Shown: positions 1-6,466, counted from the first letter of the stretch. The stretch: 9,563 nucleotides of DNA from Candidatus Bathyarchaeota archaeon (GCA_026014515.1 JAOZIG010000016.1:1-9563); one strand, 5' to 3'. The notes: a model not told the origin generated them from the sequence alone. A program made the numbers and translations.

Positions 1-1127
1 TATGTGAAATCGGCAGATGGAGCAATGTTAATGACCTCTACATATTCAATATATTGATCTGTTAATTGATTAGAGTCTGTAACTGTGAGTTTAACTTGAT
101 ACTGACCTTTATCCTTGTATTGATGAGTGGGGTCTTTTAAATTAGAAGTACCTCCATCACCAAAGGTCCATTGCCATTTAGTTATAGAACCATCATTTGC
201 CTCAGAAGTATCGTAGAAATATATTGAATCTTGTATTGTTGGGGTTGAAGGAGTATAGGTAAATGCAGCTTCAGGACCTATGGATTGAACAAATACATTC
301 AAATAATCTATATCAGTAACTCCGATCGAATCAGTTACTTTTAGACTGACTGTGTAGGTACCTGCTTGAGTATAGGTATAACTAGTAGTAGAACCAGTTG
401 CATCAATAATTCCGTCATTTTCAAAATCCCATTCGTATTGCATTATTGACGATCCATCAGATGCTTGAGAAGATCTACCATCAAAATTTACTTTCTCATT
501 TGTATAAGTTGTACGATCTGATCCTGCTTTTGAGGTTGGAGAGTCATAGTTATCAAATATCTGAAACCAAATATTTGCATCGTTTTGATCAGTAGTCACA
601 CTTCCATCATAATCTCCAGAAGTCTTGAAAAAACCAGACTCACTGAACACATTATCCCCATCTAGAATATTTGTTCTAAGATTATAGGTCCCATGATATT
701 TAGCCCCATCAGGAACCGCCCCACTAGTCCAACCATTCATACCTCCTCCGTCAGCCCCACTTATATCAGCAATATCATAATGACCAGTATCGCTATCGTA
801 TAACCAAATCTGAAGTGACACATCATCTCTTGAAACCGTAAAACTATGTGATTTAGAAACTATAATATCACCATCATTATCAGAACAGGTATAATCTTTA
901 TTTTCCCAAGCAGTACCGGTGTATAAATACACTTGATATACCCAATCAGGCTCACCAAATTCAAGTAGATCTTCAATATTATCAACGGCTTGAATACGAT
1001 ACAAATATACAGTGACTTCAGGGTATACTGTAGCTCCTGAAACTGTAAAAATAAACGGAGAAGTGTTCAGCACTATTATTAGGACAAAAAGCATACCCAT
1101 TTGTTTAATTATTTTTTTTAGTTGCAC
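1..1127 (-). CDS. Exported PKD-repeat surface protein, N-terminal part (3' end outside window)
   Basis: The reading frame is open to the left edge, so only about 375 N-terminal residues are visible. I chose GTG at 1125-1127; in-frame TTG at 1137-1139 and ATG at 1098-1100 are alternatives, and none has a strong Shine-Dalgarno site. A lysine-rich start (MQLKKIIKQM) followed by a hydrophobic run to about residue 30 and SGA looks like a Sec signal peptide. Residues about 35-192 form an aromatic, beta-rich domain that I cannot name; it carries an acidic segment IWLYDSDTGHYDIADISG that may bind calcium. Two PKD domains follow at about 196-281 (YEWDFENDG, AGTYTVSLKVTD) and 284-366 (WQWTFGDGG, KGQYQVKLTVTD). 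A third seems to begin at APSADFT. PKD domains are beta-sandwich modules of archaeal cell-surface proteins, so I infer an S-layer-associated, adhesive or secreted-enzyme role. The gene is visibly more AT-rich than gat and pur. Confidence 0.85.
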   Translation of the reverse strand, partial: MQLKKIIKQMGMLFVLIIVLNTSPFIFTVSGATVYPEVTVYLYRIQAVDNIEDLLEFGEPDWVYQVYLYTGTAWENKDYTCSDNDGDIIVSKSHSFTVSRDDVSLQIWLYDSDTGHYDIADISGADGGGMNGWTSGAVPDGAKYHGTYNLRTNILDGDNVFSESGFFKTSGDYDGSVTTDQNDANIWFQIFDNYDSPTSKAGSDRTTYTNEKVNFDGRSSQASDGSSIMQYEWDFENDGIIDATGSTTSYTYTQAGTYTVSLKVTDSIGVTDIDYLNVFVQSIGPEAAFTYTPSTPTIQDSIYFYDTSEANDGSITKWQWTFGDGGTSNLKDPTHQYKDKGQYQVKLTVTDSNQLTDQYIEYVEVINIAPSADFT

Positions 1128-1173
1128 TTTGGATCTCAAAATGAATGCCACGTGAAAGTATAACTTTTTCGTT

Positions 1174-1184
1174 AATATATAAAA
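1174..1184 (-). promoter_or_regulatory. TATA box of the PKD-protein gene
   Basis: On the minus strand this reads TTTTATATATT, a near-ideal archaeal TATA box. Transcription would begin about 26 nt downstream near 1153, leaving a short leader of roughly 14-26 nt to the candidate TTG or GTG start codons. It also lies downstream of the tRNA gene, so the PKD gene is probably transcribed on its own. Confidence 0.5.
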
Positions 1185-1232
1185 TAGAATGAATTCAAAA
1201 TAATTAAACACCACTATGAAATAACATAATTA

Positions 1233-1308
1233 TGGCGCCCTGGAGAAGACTCGAACTTCTGACCATCTGCTTAACAGGCAGGTGCTCTACCTACTGAGCT
1301 ACCAAGGC
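1233..1308 (-). tRNA. tRNA-Asn (anticodon GTT)
   Basis: The minus strand folds into a standard 76-nt tRNA with encoded CCA. The acceptor is GCCTTGG paired with CCAGGGC (one T-G wobble), followed by discriminator G73. The D arm is GCTC/GAGC with loop AGTAGGTA. The anticodon loop CTGTTAA places GTT at 1273-1275. The variable loop has 5 nt and the T arm is AGAAG/CTTCT with loop TTCGAGT. GTT reads the Asn codons AAC and AAU. The only oddity is a C27-A43 mismatch at the top of the anticodon stem. The gene sits 172 nt downstream of gatB on the same strand, and GatCAB is the enzyme that would amidate Asp attached to this tRNA. No intron is visible. Confidence 0.96.
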
Positions 1309-1335
1309 ATGTTTTGAGAATATGCTATGAAATCA

Positions 1336-1343
1336 TATAAAAA
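1336..1343 (-). promoter_or_regulatory. TATA box of tRNA-Asn
   Basis: The minus strand reads TTTTTATA. Its centre is about 31 nt from the mature tRNA 5' end, so transcription would start about 5 nt upstream of the tRNA, which is normal for archaeal tRNA genes. This suggests the tRNA does not depend on read-through from gatCAB. Confidence 0.55.
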
Positions 1344-1443
1344 CTTACCTATTTCAAGCATTTAACAATACGAAAAATGATTGAATTAATAGAAATATTA
1401 CAAAATACCCTGTTTTCAATAACAACTAGCAAAGGAAGCGAAA

Positions 1444-1464
1444 CCCAGAAAAACACTTTCTGGG
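1444..1464 (-). terminator. Hairpin downstream of gatB
   Basis: A perfect 8-bp inverted repeat, CCCAGAAA/TTTCTGGG, has a 5-nt loop and lies 16 nt beyond the gatB stop codon. On the minus strand only TTT follows, so it is not a strong intrinsic terminator. It may mark the operon 3' end or protect the transcript. The position argues for function; the mechanism is inferred. Confidence 0.4.
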
Positions 1465-1480
1465 ACCGGGAAAGAAAACC

Positions 1481-2890
1481 CTAGTTTTCCTTCAACGCCT
1501 CCAACACAAGCTCTCTAACAGTATTAGCCGCCGCCCGCGCACGAACCTTGCGCAACACTTGACCGATGAGATACTCAGCCGCCTTAGTCTTCCCAGACCT
1601 GTAATCAGCTACAGCCTGTGGGTTCTCAGAGACAATCTCACCCACAACCACCCGCAACTCATCAACAGGCAGTAAGGCGAGGTTCTTTTCCTCCACCAGC
1701 TTTCTAGGTGACTTTCCTGTCTTTACGTAGTCTTTGATGAGTTCCTTGGCTAGTCGTTCGCTGATGGTTCCGTCGTCCATCATGGTGAGTAGCTCTGTGA
1801 ATGTCTCAGGTGAGATTTTACTCTCTTCGAGGCTCATTCCCTCGTAGTTGAGGCTCTTCAACAGATAGGTGACAAGCCAGTTGGCTACAGTCTTTGAGTT
1901 ACTGTAGAGTTCACAGCATTTCTCGTAGAACACGCTCATCCTGAGCCCAGTGTTGACGATGATGTCACTCTGGAAACGAGTAATACCATACCTGTCAACC
2001 AACCTCTGTATCCTTTGATCAGGCAACTCAGGCATAGAAGCCCTAAGCCCACCAACCAAGTCCACACCTAGATGTATCTGGGTCAAGTCAGGCTCGGCGA
2101 TATACCCATAGTCCTCTTCCTGCTCTTTGAGCCGAAGGGTGCTTGTCACACCTGTCTCAGCGTCAAAGTGACGAGTCTCACGAACAATGGGTAACCCCAT
2201 GTTGACTGCGCTACGTTGTCTGACAACCTCGTAGTTGAGTGCCTTCTCCACGTTTCTGAACCCGGTGATGTTCTTGACCTCAACCCTGTTACCGCCATCA
2301 ATGCTGACGTTTGCGTCTACCCTGAGTGATCCTTCTCCGCTTGGGTCATAGACTCCCAGATGCTCAAGGATCAAGCTCAGCTTCTTAAGGAAATCACGTG
2401 CCTCCTCAGTAGACGTAATATCAGGCTCGGTGACAATCTCCACCAAAGGCACACCAGCCCTGTTATAATCGATAAGAGTCTCCCTGGCGTTTGTGATTCC
2501 TCCGCCTACGTGGACTAGTTTGGCTGGGTCTTCCTCAATGTGGACACGTGTGATGCCTATCCTGTGGTCTCCAACCATCAGATAGCCGCCTTCAGCTAAG
2601 GGTACCTCGTATTGTGTGATCTGATAGTTTTTCGCCATATCAGGGTAGAAATAGTTCTTCCGGCTGAACCTAATCACAGGTTTAATGCTGCTCTCTAGGG
2701 CTATACCGATAGTTATTCCGTGTTCAATGGCTTTCTTGTTGAGCTTTGGTTTGCTCCCCGGGTAGCCTAGACAGATTGGGCATACCGCTGTGTTAGGCTC
2801 AATATCATCAATATCCGTGGTACAGCTGCAGAATAGTTTACTCTGTGTCTTGAGCTGTACGTGTATCTCTAAGCCTATGGTTGCCTTCAC
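1481..2890 (-). CDS. gatB: Asp/Glu-tRNA amidotransferase subunit B
   Basis: GatB binds the mischarged tRNA, phosphorylates its Asp or Glu side chain with ATP and substitutes ammonia supplied by GatA. The product has 469 residues, close to the family's usual length of about 480. The cradle domain begins with IGLEIHVQL; Glu8 and His10 there match the metal-binding Glu/His of Staphylococcus GatB. FCSC (Cys21, Cys23) and CPIC (Cys37, Cys40) form the zinc-site cysteines. Family blocks RKNYFYPDMAKNYQ, EEDPAKL, DYNRAGVPLVEIVTEPD and EVKNITGFRNVEKA follow, then a helical tail with the C-terminal YqeY-like domain that touches tRNA. I chose GTG at 2888-2890. It overlaps the gatA stop as GTGA, has GGAGGT 9 nt upstream and gives the expected start MKATIGLEIHV. 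A GTG at 2908 would add six residues that include the Shine-Dalgarno site itself. The gene ends in TAG and is the last of the operon. Confidence 0.96.
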   Translation of the reverse strand: MKATIGLEIHVQLKTQSKLFCSCTTDIDDIEPNTAVCPICLGYPGSKPKLNKKAIEHGITIGIALESSIKPVIRFSRKNYFYPDMAKNYQITQYEVPLAEGGYLMVGDHRIGITRVHIEEDPAKLVHVGGGITNARETLIDYNRAGVPLVEIVTEPDITSTEEARDFLKKLSLILEHLGVYDPSGEGSLRVDANVSIDGGNRVEVKNITGFRNVEKALNYEVVRQRSAVNMGLPIVRETRHFDAETGVTSTLRLKEQEEDYGYIAEPDLTQIHLGVDLVGGLRASMPELPDQRIQRLVDRYGITRFQSDIIVNTGLRMSVFYEKCCELYSNSKTVANWLVTYLLKSLNYEGMSLEESKISPETFTELLTMMDDGTISERLAKELIKDYVKTGKSPRKLVEEKNLALLPVDELRVVVGEIVSENPQAVADYRSGKTKAAEYLIGQVLRKVRARAAANTVRELVLEALKEN

Positions 2891-4194
2891 AGGTTTTCTA
2901 CCTCCCACGCTACCTTGAGCATCGTATGTTCCTGTAGGTGATCAGCCATCAAATGCAAGCCCACAGGCATTCCCTCTGATGACCCGCATGGTACTGAGAC
3001 CATGGGTATCCCTGCGAGGTTCGGGGCAACCGTCAAAACATCCATCATATAATGCTGAATAGGCTCAAGCTGCTCGATCTCATCAAACCGTGGCGCCACC
3101 ACTGGCATCGTAGGCGCAGCCAAGACATCAACGCCCATAAACGCGTTTTTAAAGTCCTCGATGACCTTGGTTCTGACCTTCAACGCCTTCAAGTAATAGG
3201 CGTCTCTGTAGCCAGCCATCCTTGTGAACGTACCAAGCATTACCCTGCGTTTGCTTTCGTCTCCGAAGCCCTGTGTTCTGATCTTGCTAAAGTATTGGTT
3301 AAAGTCGCCTTCAATGGGTTCCTGTAAACCATAGCGTAGTCCGCTGAACTTTGATAGGTTTGTTGACGCCTCAGCCATTGCGATGATATAGTAGCTGCTT
3401 AACGCGTACTTGGTGTGAGGTAGGCTTACATCAACTAGGGTTACTCCCTTGGATTCAAGCTTCTTGAGGGTACTCCAGATGGTTTTCTCCACATCAGGGT
3501 CTATCCCCTCACCATAATACTCCTTGGGAACCCCTACCTTGAGACCCTCAATTGATTCAAGCTCAGTGTAATCGGGCACCGATGCATCAAGTACAGTGCT
3601 GTCATATTTGTCAGGTCCACTGATGACGCTGAGGAGTAATGCTGCGTCCTTGACGGTTTTCCCCATTACACCAATCTTGTCGAGGCTATTTGCATAGTCT
3701 ATCAAGCCCCATCGGCTAACCCTACCATAAGTAGGGGTGATTCCTACGACTCCACACCATGAAGCCGGGCAACTGATGCTACCCCCAGTACTCTCGCTAA
3801 TGGCTAGATGCGGGAAATCAGCAACCGCCGTAATACAAGCTGCTCCACCACTACTACCACCAGTGCTCCTCTCTGGGTCATGGGGGTTCAATGGCTTGTT
3901 ATATGGGGTGTTTACGTTGAATGTGCCAAACCCGAACTCATCCTGAGTGGTCTTACCGAGAATGCTTGCCCCTTCAGCTCTACATTTCGCGATAACAGTA
4001 GCATCAAATGGCGGAACATATCCTTCTAGTACCTTGCTTCCAGCGGTGCTTTGTACGCCTTTGACGCATACGTTGTCCTTAACAGACACAGTGTAGCCCT
4101 TGAGCTTACCCTCACCTGATTCCAGTGACTCCGCGAACGTATTCATGAAATGATACTCTTGATCCAGTTCCTTGGCTCTCTCTAAGGGATTCAC
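2887..4194 (-). CDS. gatA: Asp/Glu-tRNA amidotransferase subunit A (glutaminase)
   Basis: GatA is the amidase-signature subunit that hydrolyses glutamine and sends ammonia through a channel to GatB. The 435 residues carry the full Ser-cisSer-Lys triad: Lys39 in SVKDN, Ser115 in GGSSGG and nucleophile Ser139 in TGGSI. The spacings (76 and 24 residues) match the family. The SESTGGSISCPA version of the signature is one I associate with archaeal GatA. CGVVGITPTYGRVSRWGL, YANSLDKIG and a C-terminal block (LAGIPMVSVPCG, MPVGLHLMA) complete the fold. The N-terminal helix before NTF is short compared with the bacterial protein. The start is GTG at 4192-4194, overlapping the gatC stop as GTGA. Its Shine-Dalgarno match is weak (GGGGG, 11 nt upstream), so translation is probably coupled to gatC. 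The 3' end overlaps gatB by 4 nt. Confidence 0.96.
   Translation of the reverse strand: MNPLERAKELDQEYHFMNTFAESLESGEGKLKGYTVSVKDNVCVKGVQSTAGSKVLEGYVPPFDATVIAKCRAEGASILGKTTQDEFGFGTFNVNTPYNKPLNPHDPERSTGGSSGGAACITAVADFPHLAISESTGGSISCPASWCGVVGITPTYGRVSRWGLIDYANSLDKIGVMGKTVKDAALLLSVISGPDKYDSTVLDASVPDYTELESIEGLKVGVPKEYYGEGIDPDVEKTIWSTLKKLESKGVTLVDVSLPHTKYALSSYYIIAMAEASTNLSKFSGLRYGLQEPIEGDFNQYFSKIRTQGFGDESKRRVMLGTFTRMAGYRDAYYLKALKVRTKVIEDFKNAFMGVDVLAAPTMPVVAPRFDEIEQLEPIQHYMMDVLTVAPNLAGIPMVSVPCGSSEGMPVGLHLMADHLQEHTMLKVAWEVENL
2900..2905 (-). promoter_or_regulatory. Shine-Dalgarno site of gatB
   Basis: GGAGGT on the minus strand lies inside the end of gatA and 9 nt before GTG at 2888-2890. It decides the gatB start, because a start at 2908 would put this site inside the coding region as codons 2-3. 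Confidence 0.7.
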
Positions 4195-4478
4195 TTGATC
4201 CGTGGCCCCCGGATGTACTTGCCTTCATGGTCCTTGACGTTCTCCAGTGGGTCCCAAAACCACTGTTCTGGTTTGTCGTCTCTTAAGCTGTCTTTGATCT
4301 CTATTGGATGGTAACTTGGCTCAACGCCATCGGTGGATACTTCATCAAGCTCCTTGAAGGCGTCGAGTATAACGGATAACTGCTGAGTGTACTTGTCCGT
4401 CTCTTCCTCAGACAAAATGAGACGCGCTGCCTTGGCTAGCTCTTTTACCAGTTCCCTGGTTACAGCTATCTCAGCCAA
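4191..4478 (-). CDS. gatC: Asp/Glu-tRNA amidotransferase subunit C
   Basis: GatC is the small subunit that wraps around and stabilises the GatA-GatB interface. The 95 residues show the usual layout. The helical N-terminus is VKELAKAARLILSEEE, with QLSVILDAFKELDEV after it, then the extended belt STDGVEPSYHP and LRDDKP, and an acidic/basic C-terminal tail. The length fits the family. I chose TTG at 4476-4478 because GGGAGGTG lies 9 nt upstream. The earlier TTG at 4482-4484 would leave only 3 nt to the Shine-Dalgarno site and add two residues. It is the first gene of gatC-gatA-gatB, and its TGA overlaps the gatA start. Confidence 0.94.
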   Translation of the reverse strand: MAEIAVTRELVKELAKAARLILSEEETDKYTQQLSVILDAFKELDEVSTDGVEPSYHPIEIKDSLRDDKPEQWFWDPLENVKDHEGKYIRGPRIK

Positions 4479-4487
4479 AAACAATGC

Positions 4488-4493
4488 ACCTCC
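4488..4493 (-). promoter_or_regulatory. Shine-Dalgarno site of gatC
   Basis: The minus strand reads GGAGGT within GGGAGGTG. Spacing is 9 nt to TTG at 4476-4478 but only 3 nt to TTG at 4482-4484, which favours the shorter GatC. Confidence 0.65.
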
Positions 4494-4542
4494 CGTTGGA
4501 AGAAAAAATACTAGTATGTCTCAGAAGTGAAGCCGTGGATTC

Positions 4543-4550
4543 TATTAAAA
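4543..4550 (-). promoter_or_regulatory. Probable TATA box of the gatCAB operon
   Basis: The minus strand reads TTTTAATA. Transcription would start near 4520, giving a leader of about 40 nt that contains the gatC Shine-Dalgarno site. It lies in the 151-nt region between the divergent gatC and the gene at 4630, back to back with that gene's own promoter. Confidence 0.4.
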
Positions 4551-4597
4551 CATTCACCCATCATTTTTCACTCCGATGCCACACAACATGCCGCACC

Positions 4598-4606
4598 TTA
4601 TTTAAG
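4598..4606 (+). promoter_or_regulatory. Probable TATA box of the 90-aa gene
   Basis: TTATTTAAG is centred 28 nt before the GTG at 4630. Transcription would therefore start almost at the start codon (about 4628), implying a leaderless or near-leaderless mRNA, a common archaeal arrangement. Confidence 0.45.
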
Positions 4607-4629
4607 AGTTCCTCACAGACAGGATACAA

Positions 4630-4902
4630 GTGAACCGATTGTCAACAGAAGAACTAGTAAAATGTATTCAAGATGCTATTGATCTACTGGAAAACTACCG
4701 AATGTTCGGACCAATGGTAGAAGAAGGAATAGCTGCCTTCAATAAGATTAACACTTGTGTCATCGATCCTACCCCCGAAGCACGAAAAGAAGCAAAAGAC
4801 CTGATAGGCGAGATGCAGCGACAGATTGGACCATACAAAGGAATGGTTCCCCAGGTAGCAGAAGCATTAGAGAAGCTAGAGAAATGGTCTAAAGAAGAAT
4901 AG
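4630..4902 (+). CDS. Small helical protein of unknown function (90 aa)
   Basis: I do not recognise this family. It is the only plus-strand gene in the window and starts with GTG at 4630-4632; an in-frame TAA at 4603-4605 rules out a longer form. It has no signal peptide or membrane segment, so it is probably cytoplasmic. The sequence is charged and almost wholly helix-forming: a helix from about residues 5 to 40 (STEELVKCIQDAIDLLENY, then GPMVEEGIAAFNKI), a DPTPEA turn at about 46-51, and a second helical stretch ending in EALEKLEKWSKEE. GPMVEEGIAAFNKI and KGMVPQVAEALEKL look alike, so it may be a duplicated helical hairpin; this is weak. Two cysteines are present (positions 12 and 43). A TATA box at the right distance and a hairpin right after the stop support a real gene. 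The opposite-strand frame at 4695-4952 is a shadow. Confidence 0.7.
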   Translation: MNRLSTEELVKCIQDAIDLLENYRMFGPMVEEGIAAFNKINTCVIDPTPEARKEAKDLIGEMQRQIGPYKGMVPQVAEALEKLEKWSKEE

Positions 4903-4903
4903 C

Positions 4904-4919
4904 GCCCCCCAGAGGGGGC
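4904..4919 (+). terminator. GC-rich hairpin after the 90-aa gene
   Basis: GCCCCC/GGGGGC forms a perfect 6-bp stem with a CAGA loop, starting 1 nt after the stop codon. No T-run follows, so it may be an mRNA-end stabiliser as much as a terminator. Confidence 0.4.
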
Positions 4920-4953
4920 ATCACAGAGGGCTGGGTCTTGATCAGTACCCATT

Positions 4954-4969
4954 AAAACTCAATAGTTTT
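4954..4969. terminator. Possible bidirectional terminator between convergent genes
   Basis: AAAACT/AGTTTT is a 6-bp stem with loop CAAT. It presents TTTT on its 3' arm whichever strand is transcribed. It lies between the plus-strand 90-aa gene and the 3' end of the minus-strand purF homologue, where both transcripts must stop. Archaeal termination needs mainly T-runs, so the site is plausible but unproven. Confidence 0.35.
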
Positions 4970-5048
4970 GAACATTATTTGAATCTATCGACTCATTTTA
5001 TTCAACCGGATAAGAAATTTATCAGCTTCTGCGCACCTGTAGAAGAAT

Positions 5049-6425
5049 TCACCTAAAAGGGTTGCAACCGCTGATACAATAGGTGCAAATATGCCCCTTT
5101 GGCAAATCAACAGCCCAGACTATCTTATCCTCGTCATTGAATAGAACATTATCAATGCTGGGAAGATTCTCAGCCACAAGTTCACCGATCTCCTCAAGAC
5201 TCTTACCCTCAAAGGCCTGAGCCGCCAAAGGCTTGTCCAGTGGATCACTGAAACAAGGATAGAATATCGGAGCATAACTTACGAGGAAATCAACCTCAGT
5301 GGCACCAGCTTGACGCAGGTTCTTAGCAATAGACTCACTCACAGTACCCCTAACGATACTGTCGTCTGTGATTACGACCTTCTTTCCCTCAACAGTCTTC
5401 CTGATGATGTTATGTTTGAGATCACTGGCGATCTTACGGTACTTGGGGTCATCGATAATGTATGTCCTGCCCATGTAGGCGTTCTTGATGACACCCTCAT
5501 CAGCAGTAACCCCAAGCCCCTCAGCCACACCAGTAGAGACACTCCGCCCACTATCAGGCACAGGAATAACCACCAACCCATTCCCCTTGTGTTCACCATA
5601 CTTCTCATTGAGTTCATGGAGATCAACCAAGCCATGTCCTAGACGCTTACGGGCAACATGAACAGTCTTACCCTCAATCACACTGTCGGGTCTACCGAAA
5701 TACACCCACTCAAAGACACAGTGAGCACGTTTTGGCTCTAAGACCTGTTCCTCTGTGATCTTATCATCACAAACCACCATGAGGCTTCCCGGCACCACAT
5801 CTTTCCGTACAGTAAACTCCTCGCCCATATTCTCAAGCACATCAATAGGCGCAGACTCTGACGCAAAATAGAAGCTGTCGCCGCTCTGAGCCATATAGAG
5901 GGGTCTGATGCCACGCTCATCACGTGCCGCAAGTAACATGCTCTTGCGCTCTTGTCGATCCCAGACCGCCATCACCAATGAATAATAGGAGTTACGGTGA
6001 GTCTCCATGGCTGCCTTGAAGGCATCAACAATAGAATCACCCTTCTCAAGATTCGTTAAAATGGATTTCTTGAACACTGCCTCGTTTGGACCCTGTTTCT
6101 CCGGGAAATACCCATCCAAGGCTAAGCTAAAGTGATAACGATCATCTTCACGGGATTCAACTGGAGTTATTCCATTGTTTGAGTTCTCGCCACTAGCCAC
6201 CCCTATAATCACATAGTCTGTGGGGTGGGTGAATGATACGAATTTTTCATCGAATACGTTGCTGACTAGTCCCTTGCCTTTCCATGTGCGTATGCTGTGG
6301 TTACCTGCTGTGGTTAGCCCGCTGCTTTCCTGTCCCCTGTGCTGTACCCCGTAGAGTATGTAGTGGCTTTTTGTTGATGCGTCGTTGTGGCTGTAGACTC
6401 CAATGACTCCCTGCATACCCGACAT
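5049..6425 (-). CDS. purF: PRPP amidotransferase homologue with a degenerate glutaminase domain
   Basis: PurF makes 5-phosphoribosylamine from PRPP and glutamine, the first step of purine synthesis. The 458-residue protein aligns along its whole length. The N-terminal class II glutaminase fold is at about 4-225 (LYGVQHRGQESSGL, GKGLVSNVFDE, RDERGIRPLYM, FASES). The phosphoribosyltransferase domain is at about 235-458 (CVFEWVYFGRPDSVIEG, VIPVPDSGRS, KNAYMGRTY, PRPP motif VVITDDSIVRGT at 350-361). Cys236, Cys391, Cys447 and Cys450 match the four 4Fe-4S ligands of Bacillus PurF. The glutaminase site is destroyed: MQGVIG replaces MCGIIG, VASGEN replaces the (H/V)RY(S/P)T block, LDGYF replaces HNGNL, and the SD(T/S)E motif is absent. 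In the transferase loop the Arg of KNRYVGRT is Ala316. ATG at 6414-6416 (MQGVIG) is an equally good start; neither start yields a Cys. It lies 87 nt after purQ on the same strand and may have its own promoter. It probably uses free or partner-supplied ammonia, or is a paralogue. Confidence 0.88.
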   Translation of the reverse strand: MSGMQGVIGVYSHNDASTKSHYILYGVQHRGQESSGLTTAGNHSIRTWKGKGLVSNVFDEKFVSFTHPTDYVIIGVASGENSNNGITPVESREDDRYHFSLALDGYFPEKQGPNEAVFKKSILTNLEKGDSIVDAFKAAMETHRNSYYSLVMAVWDRQERKSMLLAARDERGIRPLYMAQSGDSFYFASESAPIDVLENMGEEFTVRKDVVPGSLMVVCDDKITEEQVLEPKRAHCVFEWVYFGRPDSVIEGKTVHVARKRLGHGLVDLHELNEKYGEHKGNGLVVIPVPDSGRSVSTGVAEGLGVTADEGVIKNAYMGRTYIIDDPKYRKIASDLKHNIIRKTVEGKKVVITDDSIVRGTVSESIAKNLRQAGATEVDFLVSYAPIFYPCFSDPLDKPLAAQAFEGKSLEEIGELVAENLPSIDNVLFNDEDKIVWAVDLPKGHICTYCISGCNPFR

Positions 6426-6466
6426 TACCCATGGGCATGATTAAAAATCATCGCAAAACAGATTGC

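Noticed and set aside
1214..1333. A 9-bp direct repeat, CTATGAAAT (1214-1222 and 1325-1333), flanking the tRNA gene as a possible integration scar
   Set aside because: It is short and AT-rich, with no integrase, no tRNA 3'-end duplication and no element between the copies other than the tRNA itself. Chance is sufficient.
5310..5642. Plus-strand frame of 110 codons
   Set aside because: It lies opposite the conserved PRPP-transferase region of the purF homologue, with no promoter or Shine-Dalgarno site.
6414..6440. A Cys codon (TGC, 6435-6437) upstream of the purF start that might supply the missing catalytic cysteine
   Set aside because: No ATG, GTG or TTG start precedes it in frame after the TAA four codons before the purF-side run, and it is seven codons from the alignable start. 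The other glutaminase residues are lost as well.
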